From assembly GCA_001544595.2 (NCBI GenBank), contig FCOH02000011.1, positions 165,858 to 229,857 of the forward strand: DNA of 64,000 bases, given 5' to 3'. How positions within the stretch are numbered: position 1 is the first letter of the stretch; every line of letters begins with the position of its first letter. A program made the position numbers and the translations under genes. Positions 1 to 8,218 of this stretch are shown here, piece after piece. A model generated the notes under the pieces. It saw only the letters and a list, made by a program, of their open reading frames with translations. It was not told where the DNA came from and did not search any database. This stretch comes from Caballeronia peredens (GTDB taxonomy: Bacteria > Pseudomonadota > Gammaproteobacteria > Burkholderiales > Burkholderiaceae).

Positions 1-2
1 TT

Positions 3-776
3 CAGCGTCTGTTCGCGTTGCCGGGCGGCGGCGGCATCTCGCAGGCGCAGGTCGATGCGAAGCGCAATGCGTATCTGGAAGCGGACGGCGGCTTTCGCGT
101 CGAGCAATCGCGGCTCGCGGAACTGGACTTTCGCCTGAGCCACGATTTCACGCAAGCGAAACGCCAGCTCGAAACGAGCGGCCAGGAAGCCACCAATCTG
201 CGCCTGCAATACGAAGCCGCGATGCGCGAGGTCGCGAGCACGGAGGACAAGTTGCGTCTGCAACTACAGACGGCGCGACTCGTCGCCGATGCGGCGGCGC
301 GCATCAAGTTCGAGAACATCGACAAGGACAATTTCCTGCTGATTCTCGCGCCTGTGTCGGGCGTGATCACCGATGTCACATCGACGCAGCAGGGCGACAA
401 GATTCAGGCGAACACGCCGCTCGGCGGCATCGCGCCGGCGAATGCGAAGCCTGTGCTGAAGATCGAGATTGCCGAGCACGACCGCGCGTTCCTGCGCGAA
501 GGGCAGCGCGTGAAGCTCAAGTTCAACGCGTTTCCTTATCAGCGCTATGGCGTGATCGACGGCACGCTCGCGTTCATTTCGCCCGCCACCAAGCCAAGCC
601 CGACCACCAAGCAGCCGGTGTACGAAGGGCGCGTGACGCTCGACCGCGATTCCTATCAGATCGCGGACACGAAGTATCCGTTGCGTTACGGGATGACGGC
701 GAGCGCGGAGATCGTCGTGCGCGAGCGCCGCCTGATCGACCTGGGGCTGGATCCATTCCGCAATCTGGCGGGATAG
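3..776 (+). CDS. HlyD-family membrane fusion protein, 5' end cut off by window
   Basis: The frame is open from the first complete codon at 3 and ends at a TAG at 774-776, so the N-terminus (including the expected membrane anchor) lies outside the window. The visible 257 residues show the HlyD layout. A long alpha-helical hairpin rich in Gln, Glu, Arg and Ala comes first, then a lipoyl/barrel part (FLLILAPVSGVITDV), then a beta-barrel domain ending in an ALKYPLRYGM-like stretch (TKYPLRYGMTASAEIVVRER), which is typical of type I secretion adaptors. It lies directly upstream of a prolyl isomerase and a C39-peptidase ABC transporter. The likely role is to connect the inner-membrane exporter with an outer-membrane channel. 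No such channel gene is visible next to it. The family call is firm; the substrate is inferred from the locus. Confidence 0.85.
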   Translation, partial: QRLFALPGGGGISQAQVDAKRNAYLEADGGFRVEQSRLAELDFRLSHDFTQAKRQLETSGQEATNLRLQYEAAMREVASTEDKLRLQLQTARLVADAAARIKFENIDKDNFLLILAPVSGVITDVTSTQQGDKIQANTPLGGIAPANAKPVLKIEIAEHDRAFLREGQRVKLKFNAFPYQRYGVIDGTLAFISPATKPSPTTKQPVYEGRVTLDRDSYQIADTKYPLRYGMTASAEIVVRERRLIDLGLDPFRNLAG

Positions 777-848
777 GAAAGGAGGGTTACCGGAGCGCCA
801 AAACGCGAACATGCTGCGGAATTCAACTTGAACCGAACGGAGAACGAC

Positions 849-1601
849 ATGACGGCGATTGTTCGTATCGACGACGAAGTGGTCGACGTAGGGGAATTCA
901 TCAGGTTATTGAAGCTGACCGGCCAGTTCGACGGCCTGCTCGAACAACTGGTGCGCGACAAGCTGACCGTGCGCGCGGCGAAGAAGGCGGGCGTCGATAT
1001 CAGCGACGAAGAGATCCAGAATCGCGCGGACCAGTTCCGGCGTATTCGCGGGCTGCATCGCGCGGCGGACATGAACAACTATTTGGACGCGCTGCATGTG
1101 AGTCTCGACGAGTTCGAGGTCTTCGTCACCGATTCGCTCTATCAGGAAAAGATGCTGGAGAAGGTCGGCACGAACCGCGAGATCGAGGAATATTTCCAGC
1201 TCAATTCGCCGAGGTTCGACAGCATCGAGGTAAGCCATATTCTGCTCGACACCGAAGGCAGCGCGAAGGAAATGATCTCGTATCTGAACGACGACCCCGA
1301 CAGCTTCGCCGACATGGCGCGCGAGCACTCGCTTGCCGACACGCGCGATCAGGGCGGCGTGATCGGCCGCGTGATGCGCGGGCAACTGAAGGCGGATATC
1401 GAGGCGAAGGTCTTCAACGCGGAAGTGGGCGATCTGCTCGGGCCGTTCGTGTCGGCGGACGGGTCGTCATACGAAATTTTCGCGGTGACGGCGAAGTATC
1501 CCGCGAAACTCGATGAAGACGTATCCGCCGAAATTCGCCGCCTTCTGCGCGAGGAATGGATGGTGACGCGCGCGCAGGAGCATGTCATCGAAGCTCGCTA
1601 A
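849..1601 (+). CDS. Parvulin-type peptidyl-prolyl isomerase (SurA/PpiC-like), no signal peptide
   Basis: The 250-residue product has an N-terminal SurA-like helical part (about 1-125), a parvulin domain (about 130-225) and a short helical tail. The parvulin domain begins at IEVSHILLDTEG and continues with FADMAREHSLADTRDQGGVIG, the typical beta1 histidine and the S-x-D-x-x-x-x-GG signature. I chose ATG 849 because GGAG lies 6 bases upstream; a TTG at 828 is the alternative. No signal peptide or membrane segment follows either start. The protein therefore probably stays in the cytoplasm, unlike SurA or PpiD, and may present the precursor peptide to the exporter. It sits between the HlyD gene (72 bases) and the ABC transporter (17 bases), as in an operon. 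The family is clear; the chaperone role is inferred. Confidence 0.85.
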   Translation: MTAIVRIDDEVVDVGEFIRLLKLTGQFDGLLEQLVRDKLTVRAAKKAGVDISDEEIQNRADQFRRIRGLHRAADMNNYLDALHVSLDEFEVFVTDSLYQEKMLEKVGTNREIEEYFQLNSPRFDSIEVSHILLDTEGSAKEMISYLNDDPDSFADMAREHSLADTRDQGGVIGRVMRGQLKADIEAKVFNAEVGDLLGPFVSADGSSYEIFAVTAKYPAKLDEDVSAEIRRLLREEWMVTRAQEHVIEAR

Positions 1602-1618
1602 ACCATTCATATCAAGAC

Positions 1619-4600
1619 ATGGACGCTCCATCGAGCCTTGATTCCCCCGCCGACTTTCTCGCGGCGGTAGAGATTCTTTCGCCGTTCTCGCGCGAGGAAA
1701 TCGAGCAACTGGCTGCGCGCGCCGAGTCGCGCCGCTTCGGTTTCGGCGAGACCGTATGCAACGCCGGCGATGCCGCCGACGGGCTCTATATCGTGAAGGC
1801 GGGCTCCGTACGCATCTTCACGGAGGAGCACGGCAAAGAAATCAGCATGGGGGTGAAGAAGGAGCGCGAGACCTTCGCGGACATCGCGATGCTGCGCGAC
1901 TATCGCCATGAATCGTCGGTGCGTTCCTCGGGCAAGACCGAACTGCTCTATATTCCGCGCCTCGCGATCGAACCCGTGATCGCGAAGAATCCTGCCGCGC
2001 TCGCGTTCATCACGAGCTATGTCGCGATCAGTTCGGCGGGCGGCTTCGTCGCGAAGCTGTTCGATCTGCGCGGCAAGCTCGATCGTGCCGAACTCGAGGA
2101 ATGCGTGCGCAGCGTCGGCGTGAAGCGGGTCGGCGAAGGCAAGGAAATTCTCAAGCAGGATTCGCGCGAGGATCGCCGTCTCTATGTCGTGCGTCAGGGC
2201 GAAGTGCGCATCGTGCGCGAAGAGGGCGGCGAACAGCATCTGCTCGCGACGCTCGGTCCGGGCGAAATCTTCGGCGAAAAAGCGTGTGTGATGCGCCAGG
2301 AGCAGATGGCTTCGGCCATTGCGAGCGTCGACACGCGCCTGCTCGTGATTCCCGAGAAGACGGTGCATTTCATCATCGAGCGCAATGTGAAGCTGCGCGA
2401 GGTGCTCGAAGAACGCATTCGTTTCACCGAGCGCGAGATTCAGCGGCAGAAGAAGCTCCACGAGCGCCGCAAGCTGCCGGCCATGCTCGATCTGCACACG
2501 AAGCCCGAACTCGGCGAGCGCGTGATCAAGCGTTTCGCGTGGGTCGAGCAGGCGGAAGAGATGGATTGCGGCGCCGCATGCCTCGCGATGATTTGCCGCC
2601 ATTACGGCATCAATATGACGCTCGGCAAGCTGCGCGAACTCGCCAATGTGACGACGCAGGGCGCGACGCTCGACTCGCTCGCGCGCGCGGGCGAATCGCT
2701 CGGCTTCACGACGCGCGGCGTGCAGTGCACGTTCGAGTCGCTGCGCGCCTTCGAGATGCCGTTCATCGCGCATTGGGAGGGCTACCACTACATCATCGTC
2801 TATGGCACGTCGAAGGATAACGTGTGGGTCGCTGACCCGGCCATCGGCTTCAAGAAGATGACGGTCGGCGAGTTCGAGCGCGGCTGGAGCGGCACGTGTC
2901 TGCTCTTCACGCCCGGACAGGATCTGACGCAGAAAGAAGTTTCGCGCTCGCCGTGGCTGCGTTTCGTCGGCTATCTGAAGCCCTACAAGAAGATCCTGCT
3001 GCACCTCTTTCTCGCGACGTTCGTCATTCAGGTGCTGGGCGTGATTCCGCCGCTCATCATCCAGAACATTCTCGACGGCGTGATCGTGCATCAGAACGTC
3101 AGTCTGCTGCATGTGCTGATCGGCGGGCTGATCATCGCGAGTCTGTTCACCCAGCTGATGGCGACGATACGCGCGTATCTCGCGAACTTCATGGTGCGCA
3201 ACATGGACTTCGCGATGATGTCGCAGTTCTTCAAGCACACCTTTTCGCTGCCCTTCGGCTTCTTCGCGAAGCGCAAGACCGGCGACGTGTTCGCGCGCTT
3301 TCAGGAAAATCACACGATTCGCGCGTTCCTCACGGAATCGACGGTCACGACCGTGCTGAACCTGCTGATGATCTTCATCTACTTCACGATCATGTTTCTC
3401 TACAACGTGAAGCTGACTTTCCTGCTCATCGCGTTCGTGATTCCGATGATGGCGCTCACTGTTCTAGCGACGCCGCGCATCAAGCAGAATGCGCGCGAGA
3501 CGTTCTCCGCGGGCACGGACGCGCGCTCGTATCTGATGGAAGCGCTCGGCGGCGTGGAGACGGTGAAGGGCATGGGCATCGAGCGCGCGGTGCGCATGAA
3601 GTGGGAGAAGAAGTACGCGAAGTCGCTGGAAGTGCAGTACAAGTCGCAGCGCTTCAACATCGTGGTGGGCCTTTTCAGCCAGTTGCTCAATGCGGCGACG
3701 ACGATCGGCGTGCTGTGGGTCGGCGCGAACCTCGTGCTCGCGCGCGAACTGACGATCGGACAGTTGATCGCGTTCAACGCCTACATGGGCAGCGTGCTCG
3801 CGCCGCTGATGGGCCTCATCAACCTGTGGAGCCTGCTGAACGATGCAGGCGTCGCGATGGAGCGTCTGGGCGATGTGCTCGACATCGAGCCGGAACAAAA
3901 GGCGCAGGACATGCAGCAGCGCGTGATGCTGCCCGACCTGCAGGGCGATATCAGCTTCAACGGCGTGTACTTCCGCTACGGCGACGGCGAGACGCCCTAC
4001 GTGCTGGAAAACATCAGCTTCGATATCAAGCCGGGCGAGCTGATTGCTGTCGTGGGGCGCAGCGGCTCGGGCAAGACGACGCTCGCGAAATTGCTTGTCG
4101 GTTTCTATGCGCCGAGCGAAGGCAAGATGACGGTCGACGGGTATGACATCAACGTGATCGACAAGGGCTTCTTTCGGGCGCAGATCGGCTATGTGATGCA
4201 GAGCAATCTGCTGTTCTCGGGAACGATCGCGGAGAACATCGCGAGCGGCGATGAAACGCCGGACCGGAGGCGCATCGAAGAAGTGGCGAAGATGGCCGAC
4301 GCGCACGCGTTCATCGTGAAGATGCCGCTCGGTTACGAACAGGTGGTGGGCGAGCGCGGCGTGGGTCTGTCGGGCGGGCAGATTCAGAGGCTTTGCATCG
4401 CGCGTGCGCTGTATCACGATCCGCGTCTGCTCGTGTTCGACGAAGCGACGTCCGCGCTCGACACGCAATCGGAGAGCAATATTCTCGGCAACATGCAGGA
4501 GATTCTGAAAGGGCGAACGGCGGTCATCATCGCGCACCGGCTGTCCACCATCATGCGTGCCGACAAGATTCTCGTGCTGTACGAAGGCGGCATCGTCGAG

Positions 4601-4678
4601 CAGGGCAAGCACGACGAACTCGTCGCGAGAAAAGGCATGTACTACCAACTCGTGCAGAAGCAACTGAGCGCAGCATGA
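1619..4678 (+). CDS. ABC exporter with two cyclic-nucleotide-binding-like domains and C39 peptidase domain
   Basis: The 1019-residue protein is much longer than a usual C39 peptidase/ABC exporter (about 700-730). Order: CNB-like domain 1 (about 20-135), CNB-like domain 2 (about 155-275), C39 peptidase (about 305-430), six-helix ABC membrane domain (about 450-730) and ATPase (about 765-1010). The peptidase looks active: Gln311, Cys317 in EMDCGAACL, His390 in HYIIV and Asp406 in ADPA. The ATPase has Walker A GRSGSGKTT at about 813, the signature LSGGQ and Walker B LLVFDEATSALD. The CNB domains have weak phosphate-binding cassettes (FADIAML, and FGEKACV without the usual R-T/S-A), so nucleotide binding is uncertain. 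Its job should be to cut a double-glycine leader and export the core peptide. The stop overlaps the next start (ATGA). Confidence 0.93.
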   Translation: MDAPSSLDSPADFLAAVEILSPFSREEIEQLAARAESRRFGFGETVCNAGDAADGLYIVKAGSVRIFTEEHGKEISMGVKKERETFADIAMLRDYRHESSVRSSGKTELLYIPRLAIEPVIAKNPAALAFITSYVAISSAGGFVAKLFDLRGKLDRAELEECVRSVGVKRVGEGKEILKQDSREDRRLYVVRQGEVRIVREEGGEQHLLATLGPGEIFGEKACVMRQEQMASAIASVDTRLLVIPEKTVHFIIERNVKLREVLEERIRFTEREIQRQKKLHERRKLPAMLDLHTKPELGERVIKRFAWVEQAEEMDCGAACLAMICRHYGINMTLGKLRELANVTTQGATLDSLARAGESLGFTTRGVQCTFESLRAFEMPFIAHWEGYHYIIVYGTSKDNVWVADPAIGFKKMTVGEFERGWSGTCLLFTPGQDLTQKEVSRSPWLRFVGYLKPYKKILLHLFLATFVIQVLGVIPPLIIQNILDGVIVHQNVSLLHVLIGGLIIASLFTQLMATIRAYLANFMVRNMDFAMMSQFFKHTFSLPFGFFAKRKTGDVFARFQENHTIRAFLTESTVTTVLNLLMIFIYFTIMFLYNVKLTFLLIAFVIPMMALTVLATPRIKQNARETFSAGTDARSYLMEALGGVETVKGMGIERAVRMKWEKKYAKSLEVQYKSQRFNIVVGLFSQLLNAATTIGVLWVGANLVLARELTIGQLIAFNAYMGSVLAPLMGLINLWSLLNDAGVAMERLGDVLDIEPEQKAQDMQQRVMLPDLQGDISFNGVYFRYGDGETPYVLENISFDIKPGELIAVVGRSGSGKTTLAKLLVGFYAPSEGKMTVDGYDINVIDKGFFRAQIGYVMQSNLLFSGTIAENIASGDETPDRRRIEEVAKMADAHAFIVKMPLGYEQVVGERGVGLSGGQIQRLCIARALYHDPRLLVFDEATSALDTQSESNILGNMQEILKGRTAVIIAHRLSTIMRADKILVLYEGGIVEQGKHDELVARKGMYYQLVQKQLSAA

Positions 4679-5985
4679 AAATACTCGATCAACCGGAAAG
4701 CGACAGCACTGCGCCCACATCGGCGATTTCGTATGCGGGGCTCATCGAGAAGATCGAGATATTGCGCTCGACGCTTCGATGGACTTCGCGGCTCGAGCGG
4801 CCCGAAATCGAAAAGCTCTTGCGGCAGGCAAGCGCGTTGCGCGACGAAGTCATGCAGATGTCGCACAAGGAGCGTTTCGTGCAGGCGGCCTCCGCGGAGG
4901 CGAAGCGCGATATGTCGCCGGGAGCGCGCCGCCGCGCATTGCTCGAACGGAGTTTCGTGTTCGAAGGCACGTTCGGCGACAACCCGAAGCTGCTCGAAGC
5001 GCTCGAAATTGCCGAGAAAGCCGCGCCGACGGATCTGCCCGTTCTGATCGACGGCGAGAGCGGCACCGGCAAGGAGCTGATGGCCAAAGTCATTCACGCG
5101 AACGGCTCGCGCGCGGACAAGCCGTATATCTCGGTCAACTGCGGCGCGATTCCGGACAATCTGCTGGAGTCGGAATTGTTCGGGCATCGCAAGGGCGCGT
5201 TCACCGGCGCGACGAACGATCGCAAGGGCAAATTCGAAAGCGCGCATACGGGCACCATCTTTCTCGATGAAATCGGCGAGTTGCCGTTATCGGGGCAGGT
5301 GAAGCTGCTGCGCGTGCTGGAAGCGCACGAGATTCAGCGCGTGGGTTCGGATGAGCCGATCGCGGTGGATACGCGCATCGTCGCGGCGACGAATCGCAAC
5401 TTGCGCAAGTTCTGCGACGAAGGGCGCTTCCGCGAGGACCTGTTCTATCGGCTGAGCGTGATTCATCTTACGCTGCCGTCCTTGCGCGAGCGGCGCGACG
5501 AGATTCCTCTCCTGCTGTCCTATTTCGGCGACGAAGCCGCGGCGACGTTGAAGCGCCGCCCGGTGAAGATGTCGCCGCGTCTGCGCGATTTTCTGCGCAA
5601 TTATGAGTATCGCGGCAACATCCGCGAGTTGCGGAACGTCGTGTACCGGCTCACATGCCTTGCCGGCGATATGGCCGATATCGAGCATCTGCCGGTGGAT
5701 GTCAGGCCGAAGTCGTCGCTGACGCTGGCGGTGAGCGGACCGGCTGCGGGCGGTAACGGCGTCACTACGGCGAGTTCACTGGCGGAAGCGAAGCGCGTCG
5801 CGAGCGACGAGGCCGAGCGCGCGTTTCTCGAACGCGGCCTGCAGGAAACGGGCGGCACGGTGGCGGAACTTGCGCGGCGCTATGAGATGAACCGGTCGCA
5901 TCTGCAGATGCTTCTGAAGAAGCATGGGCTGCATTCGAAGGAGTTTCGTCTCGCGGCGCAGAAGAATCGGGAAGAGGAGGAGTAG
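4675..5985 (+). CDS. Sigma-54-dependent transcriptional activator (enhancer-binding protein)
   Basis: 436 residues. A short N-terminal region of about 95 residues, helical and without any receiver, GAF or FHA signature, is followed by the AAA+ domain. That domain has Walker A GESGTGKE at 127-134, GAFTGA at 174-179 (the sigma-54 contact loop), Walker [12 protein letters not shown], and an arginine-finger region [11 protein letters not shown] Fis-type helix-turn-helix lies near the C-terminus ([20 protein letters not shown]). The ATG overlaps the stop of the exporter gene, which implies translational coupling. With two sigma-54-type promoters in the intergenic region at 7.2-7.6 kb, its probable targets are the precursor/phosphatase and LRAT transcription units. 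The input signal is unknown; a PP2C phosphatase next door hints at Ser/Thr phosphorylation. Confidence 0.93.
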   Translation: MKILDQPESDSTAPTSAISYAGLIEKIEILRSTLRWTSRLERPEIEKLLRQASALRDEVMQMSHKERFVQAASAEAKRDMSPGARRRALLERSFVFEGTFGDNPKLLEALEIAEKAAPTDLPVLIDGESGTGKELMAKVIHANGSRADKPYISVNCGAIPDNLLESELFGHRKGAFTGATNDRKGKFESAHTGTIFLDEIGELPLSGQVKLLRVLEAHEIQRVGSDEPIAVDTRIVAATNRNLRKFCDEGRFREDLFYRLSVIHLTLPSLRERRDEIPLLLSYFGDEAAATLKRRPVKMSPRLRDFLRNYEYRGNIRELRNVVYRLTCLAGDMADIEHLPVDVRPKSSLTLAVSGPAAGGNGVTTASSLAEAKRVASDEAERAFLERGLQETGGTVAELARRYEMNRSHLQMLLKKHGLHSKEFRLAAQKNREEEE

Positions 5986-5993
5986 CGAGCCGC

Positions 5994-6764
5994 TCAAACT
6001 CCCGGATTCACCTGCGTCTTGTCCGACGCCATCAAATCCTCCGCGTGCGCGACGACGACCGAAATATTGTCGCGCCCGCCGCGCGCCAGCGCGATCTCCA
6101 GCAGCCTTTGCGCCGCGATCGCGCAATTCCCCGGCGCAAGTTCGCTCGCCATTTCCGCTTCGCTGACTTCGTTCGACAAGCCATCGCTGCACAACAGGAA
6201 GGTATCGCCGTCTTTCAGTTCGAGCGTGTTTTCGTCGAGTTCGAGCACATCGAGCGCGCCGACCGCGCGCGTGATCAGATGCTGCGCCGGATGATGCAGC
6301 GCTTCCTCGGCCGTCAGTTGCCCGCGCGCCTTCAGCTCTTCCACATGGCTGTGATCGCGCGTCAACTGGACGAGCCGGCCGCGCCTCAACAGATAGATGC
6401 GGCTGTCGCCCGCCCACACATAACCGCATGCACGGTCGCGCGCCGCGAGCAGCACCACCGTGCTGCCGATGCGCGACACTAGCCGCCGCGCCGCTTCCGC
6501 GCGCAGGACTTCGTTCACATCGAGCAGACGCGTGCGCGCATCGGCGACGACGCTCGCGAGTCCGTTCGTCCCCGACACCTTCGTCAGGCTCTCGATCACC
6601 ATGCGGCTCGCCAGATCGCCGACCGCGTGCCCGCCCATGCCGTCGGCGACGGCCCACAGGCCGCGCTCGGGCGCATCGAGCAGCGCGTCTTCGTTGATCT
6701 GCCGCACGCAGCCGGTGTCGGTGCGGGCGGCGGACGTCCATCGGAATTCGGTGGTGAAGGTCAC
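5994..6764 (-). CDS. PP2C-family protein Ser/Thr phosphatase
   Basis: 256 residues from a GTG at 6764. It has GGAGG 5 bases upstream, and the conserved domain begins right after it; an in-frame upstream extension to 6866 has no domain support. PP2C motifs appear in order: RTDTGCVRQINED, AVADGMGGHA, YVWAGDSRIYLL, LCSDGLS and GGRDNISVVV. They supply the Asp residues that bind the two metal ions. There is no membrane segment. It converges with the sigma-54 activator gene (8-base gap) and follows the precursor gene on the same strand (105-base gap), so both may be transcribed from the sigma-54-type promoter at 7249-7264. No partner kinase is visible. A role in tuning the exporter, the activator or the isomerase is inferred only. 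Confidence 0.9.
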   Translation of the reverse strand: MTFTTEFRWTSAARTDTGCVRQINEDALLDAPERGLWAVADGMGGHAVGDLASRMVIESLTKVSGTNGLASVVADARTRLLDVNEVLRAEAARRLVSRIGSTVVLLAARDRACGYVWAGDSRIYLLRRGRLVQLTRDHSHVEELKARGQLTAEEALHHPAQHLITRAVGALDVLELDENTLELKDGDTFLLCSDGLSNEVSEAEMASELAPGNCAIAAQRLLEIALARGGRDNISVVVAHAEDLMASDKTQVNPGV

Positions 6765-6869
6765 GGAAACCTCCGGAATGCTGAGTGGCGCGGCGTCGGG
6801 CAGGCGTTGCCGGCGGTCTCGCCCATTGTGTACCAACACGCGCTGCAATGAACGTCGGAGATGCACCGT

Positions 6870-7202
6870 TCAGCCCGCGCGATTTCCCGCAACCGAGTTC
6901 GGGTTGACGGTAAGCGTCGCGCCGTTGCCCGTGTTGCTGACGTTGACGCTCTGGAACTGATTGATCATCTGCGCGACCGAGACGGTGGTGTTGGTGATGT
7001 TGTTGGTCGTCTCGTAGATGTTGTTGGTGACATCGATGATGTTCACGGCGGCCACGCCGCCCCCGCCACCCGACGACTGGCCCGTGAACGGCGTGATCCA
7101 GCCGTAGACCCAGGGCGCGCCGCCTCCGCCGCTGATGGCCGACATCGCCTTGCGATCTAGTTCGCGGTCGTATTCGAGATCGGTGACGGTGATGACGCTC
7201 AT
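6870..7202 (-). CDS. Double-glycine-leader secreted peptide precursor
   Basis: 110 residues with RBS GGAGA before the ATG. The first 26 residues form a leader ending in ISGG. Leu15, Met20, Ile23, Gly25 and Gly26 occupy positions -12, -7, -4, -2 and -1 before the cut, which is the classic pattern recognised by C39 peptidases. The predicted core (27-110, 84 residues) has no Cys, starts with Gly/Pro/Trp-containing sequence, has a GGGGG run, and then an Asn/Thr/Val-rich stretch with TNNI repeated (VTNNIYETTNNITNTT). It contains 13 Asn, one Trp and no obvious modification motif. It lies 4 bases to 3.2 kb from the genes of a C39 exporter system and behind a sigma-54-type promoter. Bacteriocin, signal or surface/amyloid-like peptide are all possible; none is proven. 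Confidence 0.82.
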   Translation of the reverse strand: MSVITVTDLEYDRELDRKAMSAISGGGGAPWVYGWITPFTGQSSGGGGGVAAVNIIDVTNNIYETTNNITNTTVSVAQMINQFQSVNVSNTGNGATLTVNPNSVAGNRAG

Positions 7203-7248
7203 TTCGATTCTCCGTGGATGGCCTGAAAAGCAGGACGCACGGACTTAA

Positions 7249-7264
7249 TGCAAGGCCTGTGCCG
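7249..7264 (-). promoter_or_regulatory. Sigma-54-type promoter for the precursor gene
   Basis: On the minus strand the sequence reads CGGCACAGGCCTTGCA. Compared with the sigma-54 consensus TGGCACGNNNNTTGCA it matches GGCAC and TTGCA, with the GG and GC pairs at the required spacing. The start codon at 7202 is about 35 bases beyond the expected transcription start. This fits the sigma-54 activator encoded 1.2 kb away. Confidence 0.7.
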
Positions 7265-7598
7265 ACGCAGGCGTCCGACTCGCGTTTTCCGGCGAACGGC
7301 AACGCGGACGGGGCACTCGCGGCACCGCACGACCGGTCGCGTCCGGCCGCCGCAAGCCGATGAGTTGGACCGGCTCCAACATCGGGCGTTGGCGCGGCAG
7401 CGAATATCCAACACATCGGCGCACGCGCGCGCGGGAGCGTGCTCACAAAGGATTCACCGCGATTTCGACGTTCACGAAATCTGGCGCTCAAATGCCAACA
7501 GACGCCCAGAGAAACTGTTGGTTAAGTCAAAACACAAGGCTTTGACGAAGCCCTCTACAAAACTACTTTATCGATATAAATCAATTGTTTGCGAAAGC
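7265..7598. promoter_or_regulatory. Intergenic region with GTTGG/CCAAC half-sites, candidate activator-binding sites
   Basis: This gene-free stretch lies between two divergent sigma-54-type promoters. GTTGG or its complement occurs six times: 7364-7368, 7376-7380, 7388-7392, 7408-7412, 7495-7499 and 7517-7521. Two pairs form inverted repeats: GTTGGA-N5-TCCAAC at 7364-7380, and CCAACAG-N13-CTGTTGG at 7495-7521. They lie about 100 bases upstream of the minus and plus promoters respectively, the usual distance for a sigma-54 enhancer. A further dyad GTCAAA-N9-TTTGAC is at 7526-7546. The region from about 7530 to 7590 is distinctly AT-richer. Function as enhancer is inferred. Confidence 0.5.
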
Positions 7599-7614
7599 TG
7601 GCAAGGTTGATGCA
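7599..7614 (+). promoter_or_regulatory. Sigma-54-type promoter for the LRAT-domain gene
   Basis: The sequence TGGCAAGGTTGATGCA matches the sigma-54 consensus TGGCACGNNNNTTGCA at TGGCA, G7 and TGCA with correct GG-to-GC spacing. The expected transcription start is near 7625, upstream of the LRAT gene start at 7680. Confidence 0.65.
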
Positions 7615-7679
7615 AATGACTGGTCAACCCGGCGCCAGACAAACACATGGCGCCAAGCAAAAAAGAATCGGAGCCAGCC

Positions 7680-8183
7680 ATGTCAACCAACCAACAACTC
7701 GAAGTGATCGACCGCCAGGCCGCCGCAGGCAGCTTCTCGCTCGACGACGAACCCGCTCTCGGCACCGAACTCGTCACGCGCCGCTCCGGCTACGAACATC
7801 ACGGCATCTACGCGGGCAACGGCATGGTCATCCACTACGCGGGCTTCGCGAAGTCGCTGCATCGCGGCCCGGTGGAGGAAGTCACCGTCGAACAGTTCGC
7901 CGCCGGCCATGAAGTGACCATCCGCCAGAATCCGGCCGCGAAGTTCGTCGGCATGGAAGCGGTGCGCCGCGCGCGCAGCCGCATCGGCGAAGACCAGTAT
8001 CGCCTGCTGACCAACAACTGCGAGCACTTCGTCACGTGGTGCCTCGACGGCCGCGCTCGCAGCCGTCAGGTGCAGGCCTGCTTCGCCCATCCGCGCGCCG
8101 CGCTGCGCGCCGTGTCGGGACTCTTTCGCGCCTACGTCGCAGCCGAACGCCGCCGCCGCATGAACGCGGCGCTCGCCGCCTGA
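7680..8183 (+). CDS. LRAT-domain (NlpC/P60-like) protein
   Basis: 167 residues, chosen from ATG 7680 with GGAG upstream; ATG 7647 in the same frame would add 11 residues. The lecithin:retinol acyltransferase fold is shown by the HHGIYAGNGMVIHYAGF segment (His41, His52) and NNCEHFVTWC with the nucleophilic Cys114 followed by Glu-His-Phe. The C-terminal tail is Arg/Ala-rich and could be a membrane-associated helix (residues about 135-160). Bacterial members are thiol acyltransferases or hydrolases of largely unknown substrate. It is preceded by a sigma-54-type promoter and followed by a small gene, so it probably belongs to the regulon of the activator at 4.7-6.0 kb. It might modify lipid or peptide in the export pathway; that is inference. 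Confidence 0.82.
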   Translation: MSTNQQLEVIDRQAAAGSFSLDDEPALGTELVTRRSGYEHHGIYAGNGMVIHYAGFAKSLHRGPVEEVTVEQFAAGHEVTIRQNPAAKFVGMEAVRRARSRIGEDQYRLLTNNCEHFVTWCLDGRARSRQVQACFAHPRAALRAVSGLFRAYVAAERRRRMNAALAA

Positions 8184-8218
8184 ACTTCACGCTGAGCCTT
8201 GCATTCCGGGAGACCATC

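Noticed and set aside
1607..3313. Long minus-strand open frame under the ABC exporter gene (568 codons)
   Set aside because: It is the complement of a strongly supported coding region; the product is His/Arg/Ala-rich without any domain, a consequence of high GC codon use.
5776..7491. 571-codon minus-strand open frame spanning PP2C and precursor genes
   Set aside because: It uses a different frame from the PP2C and precursor proteins and has only Arg-rich low-complexity sequence.
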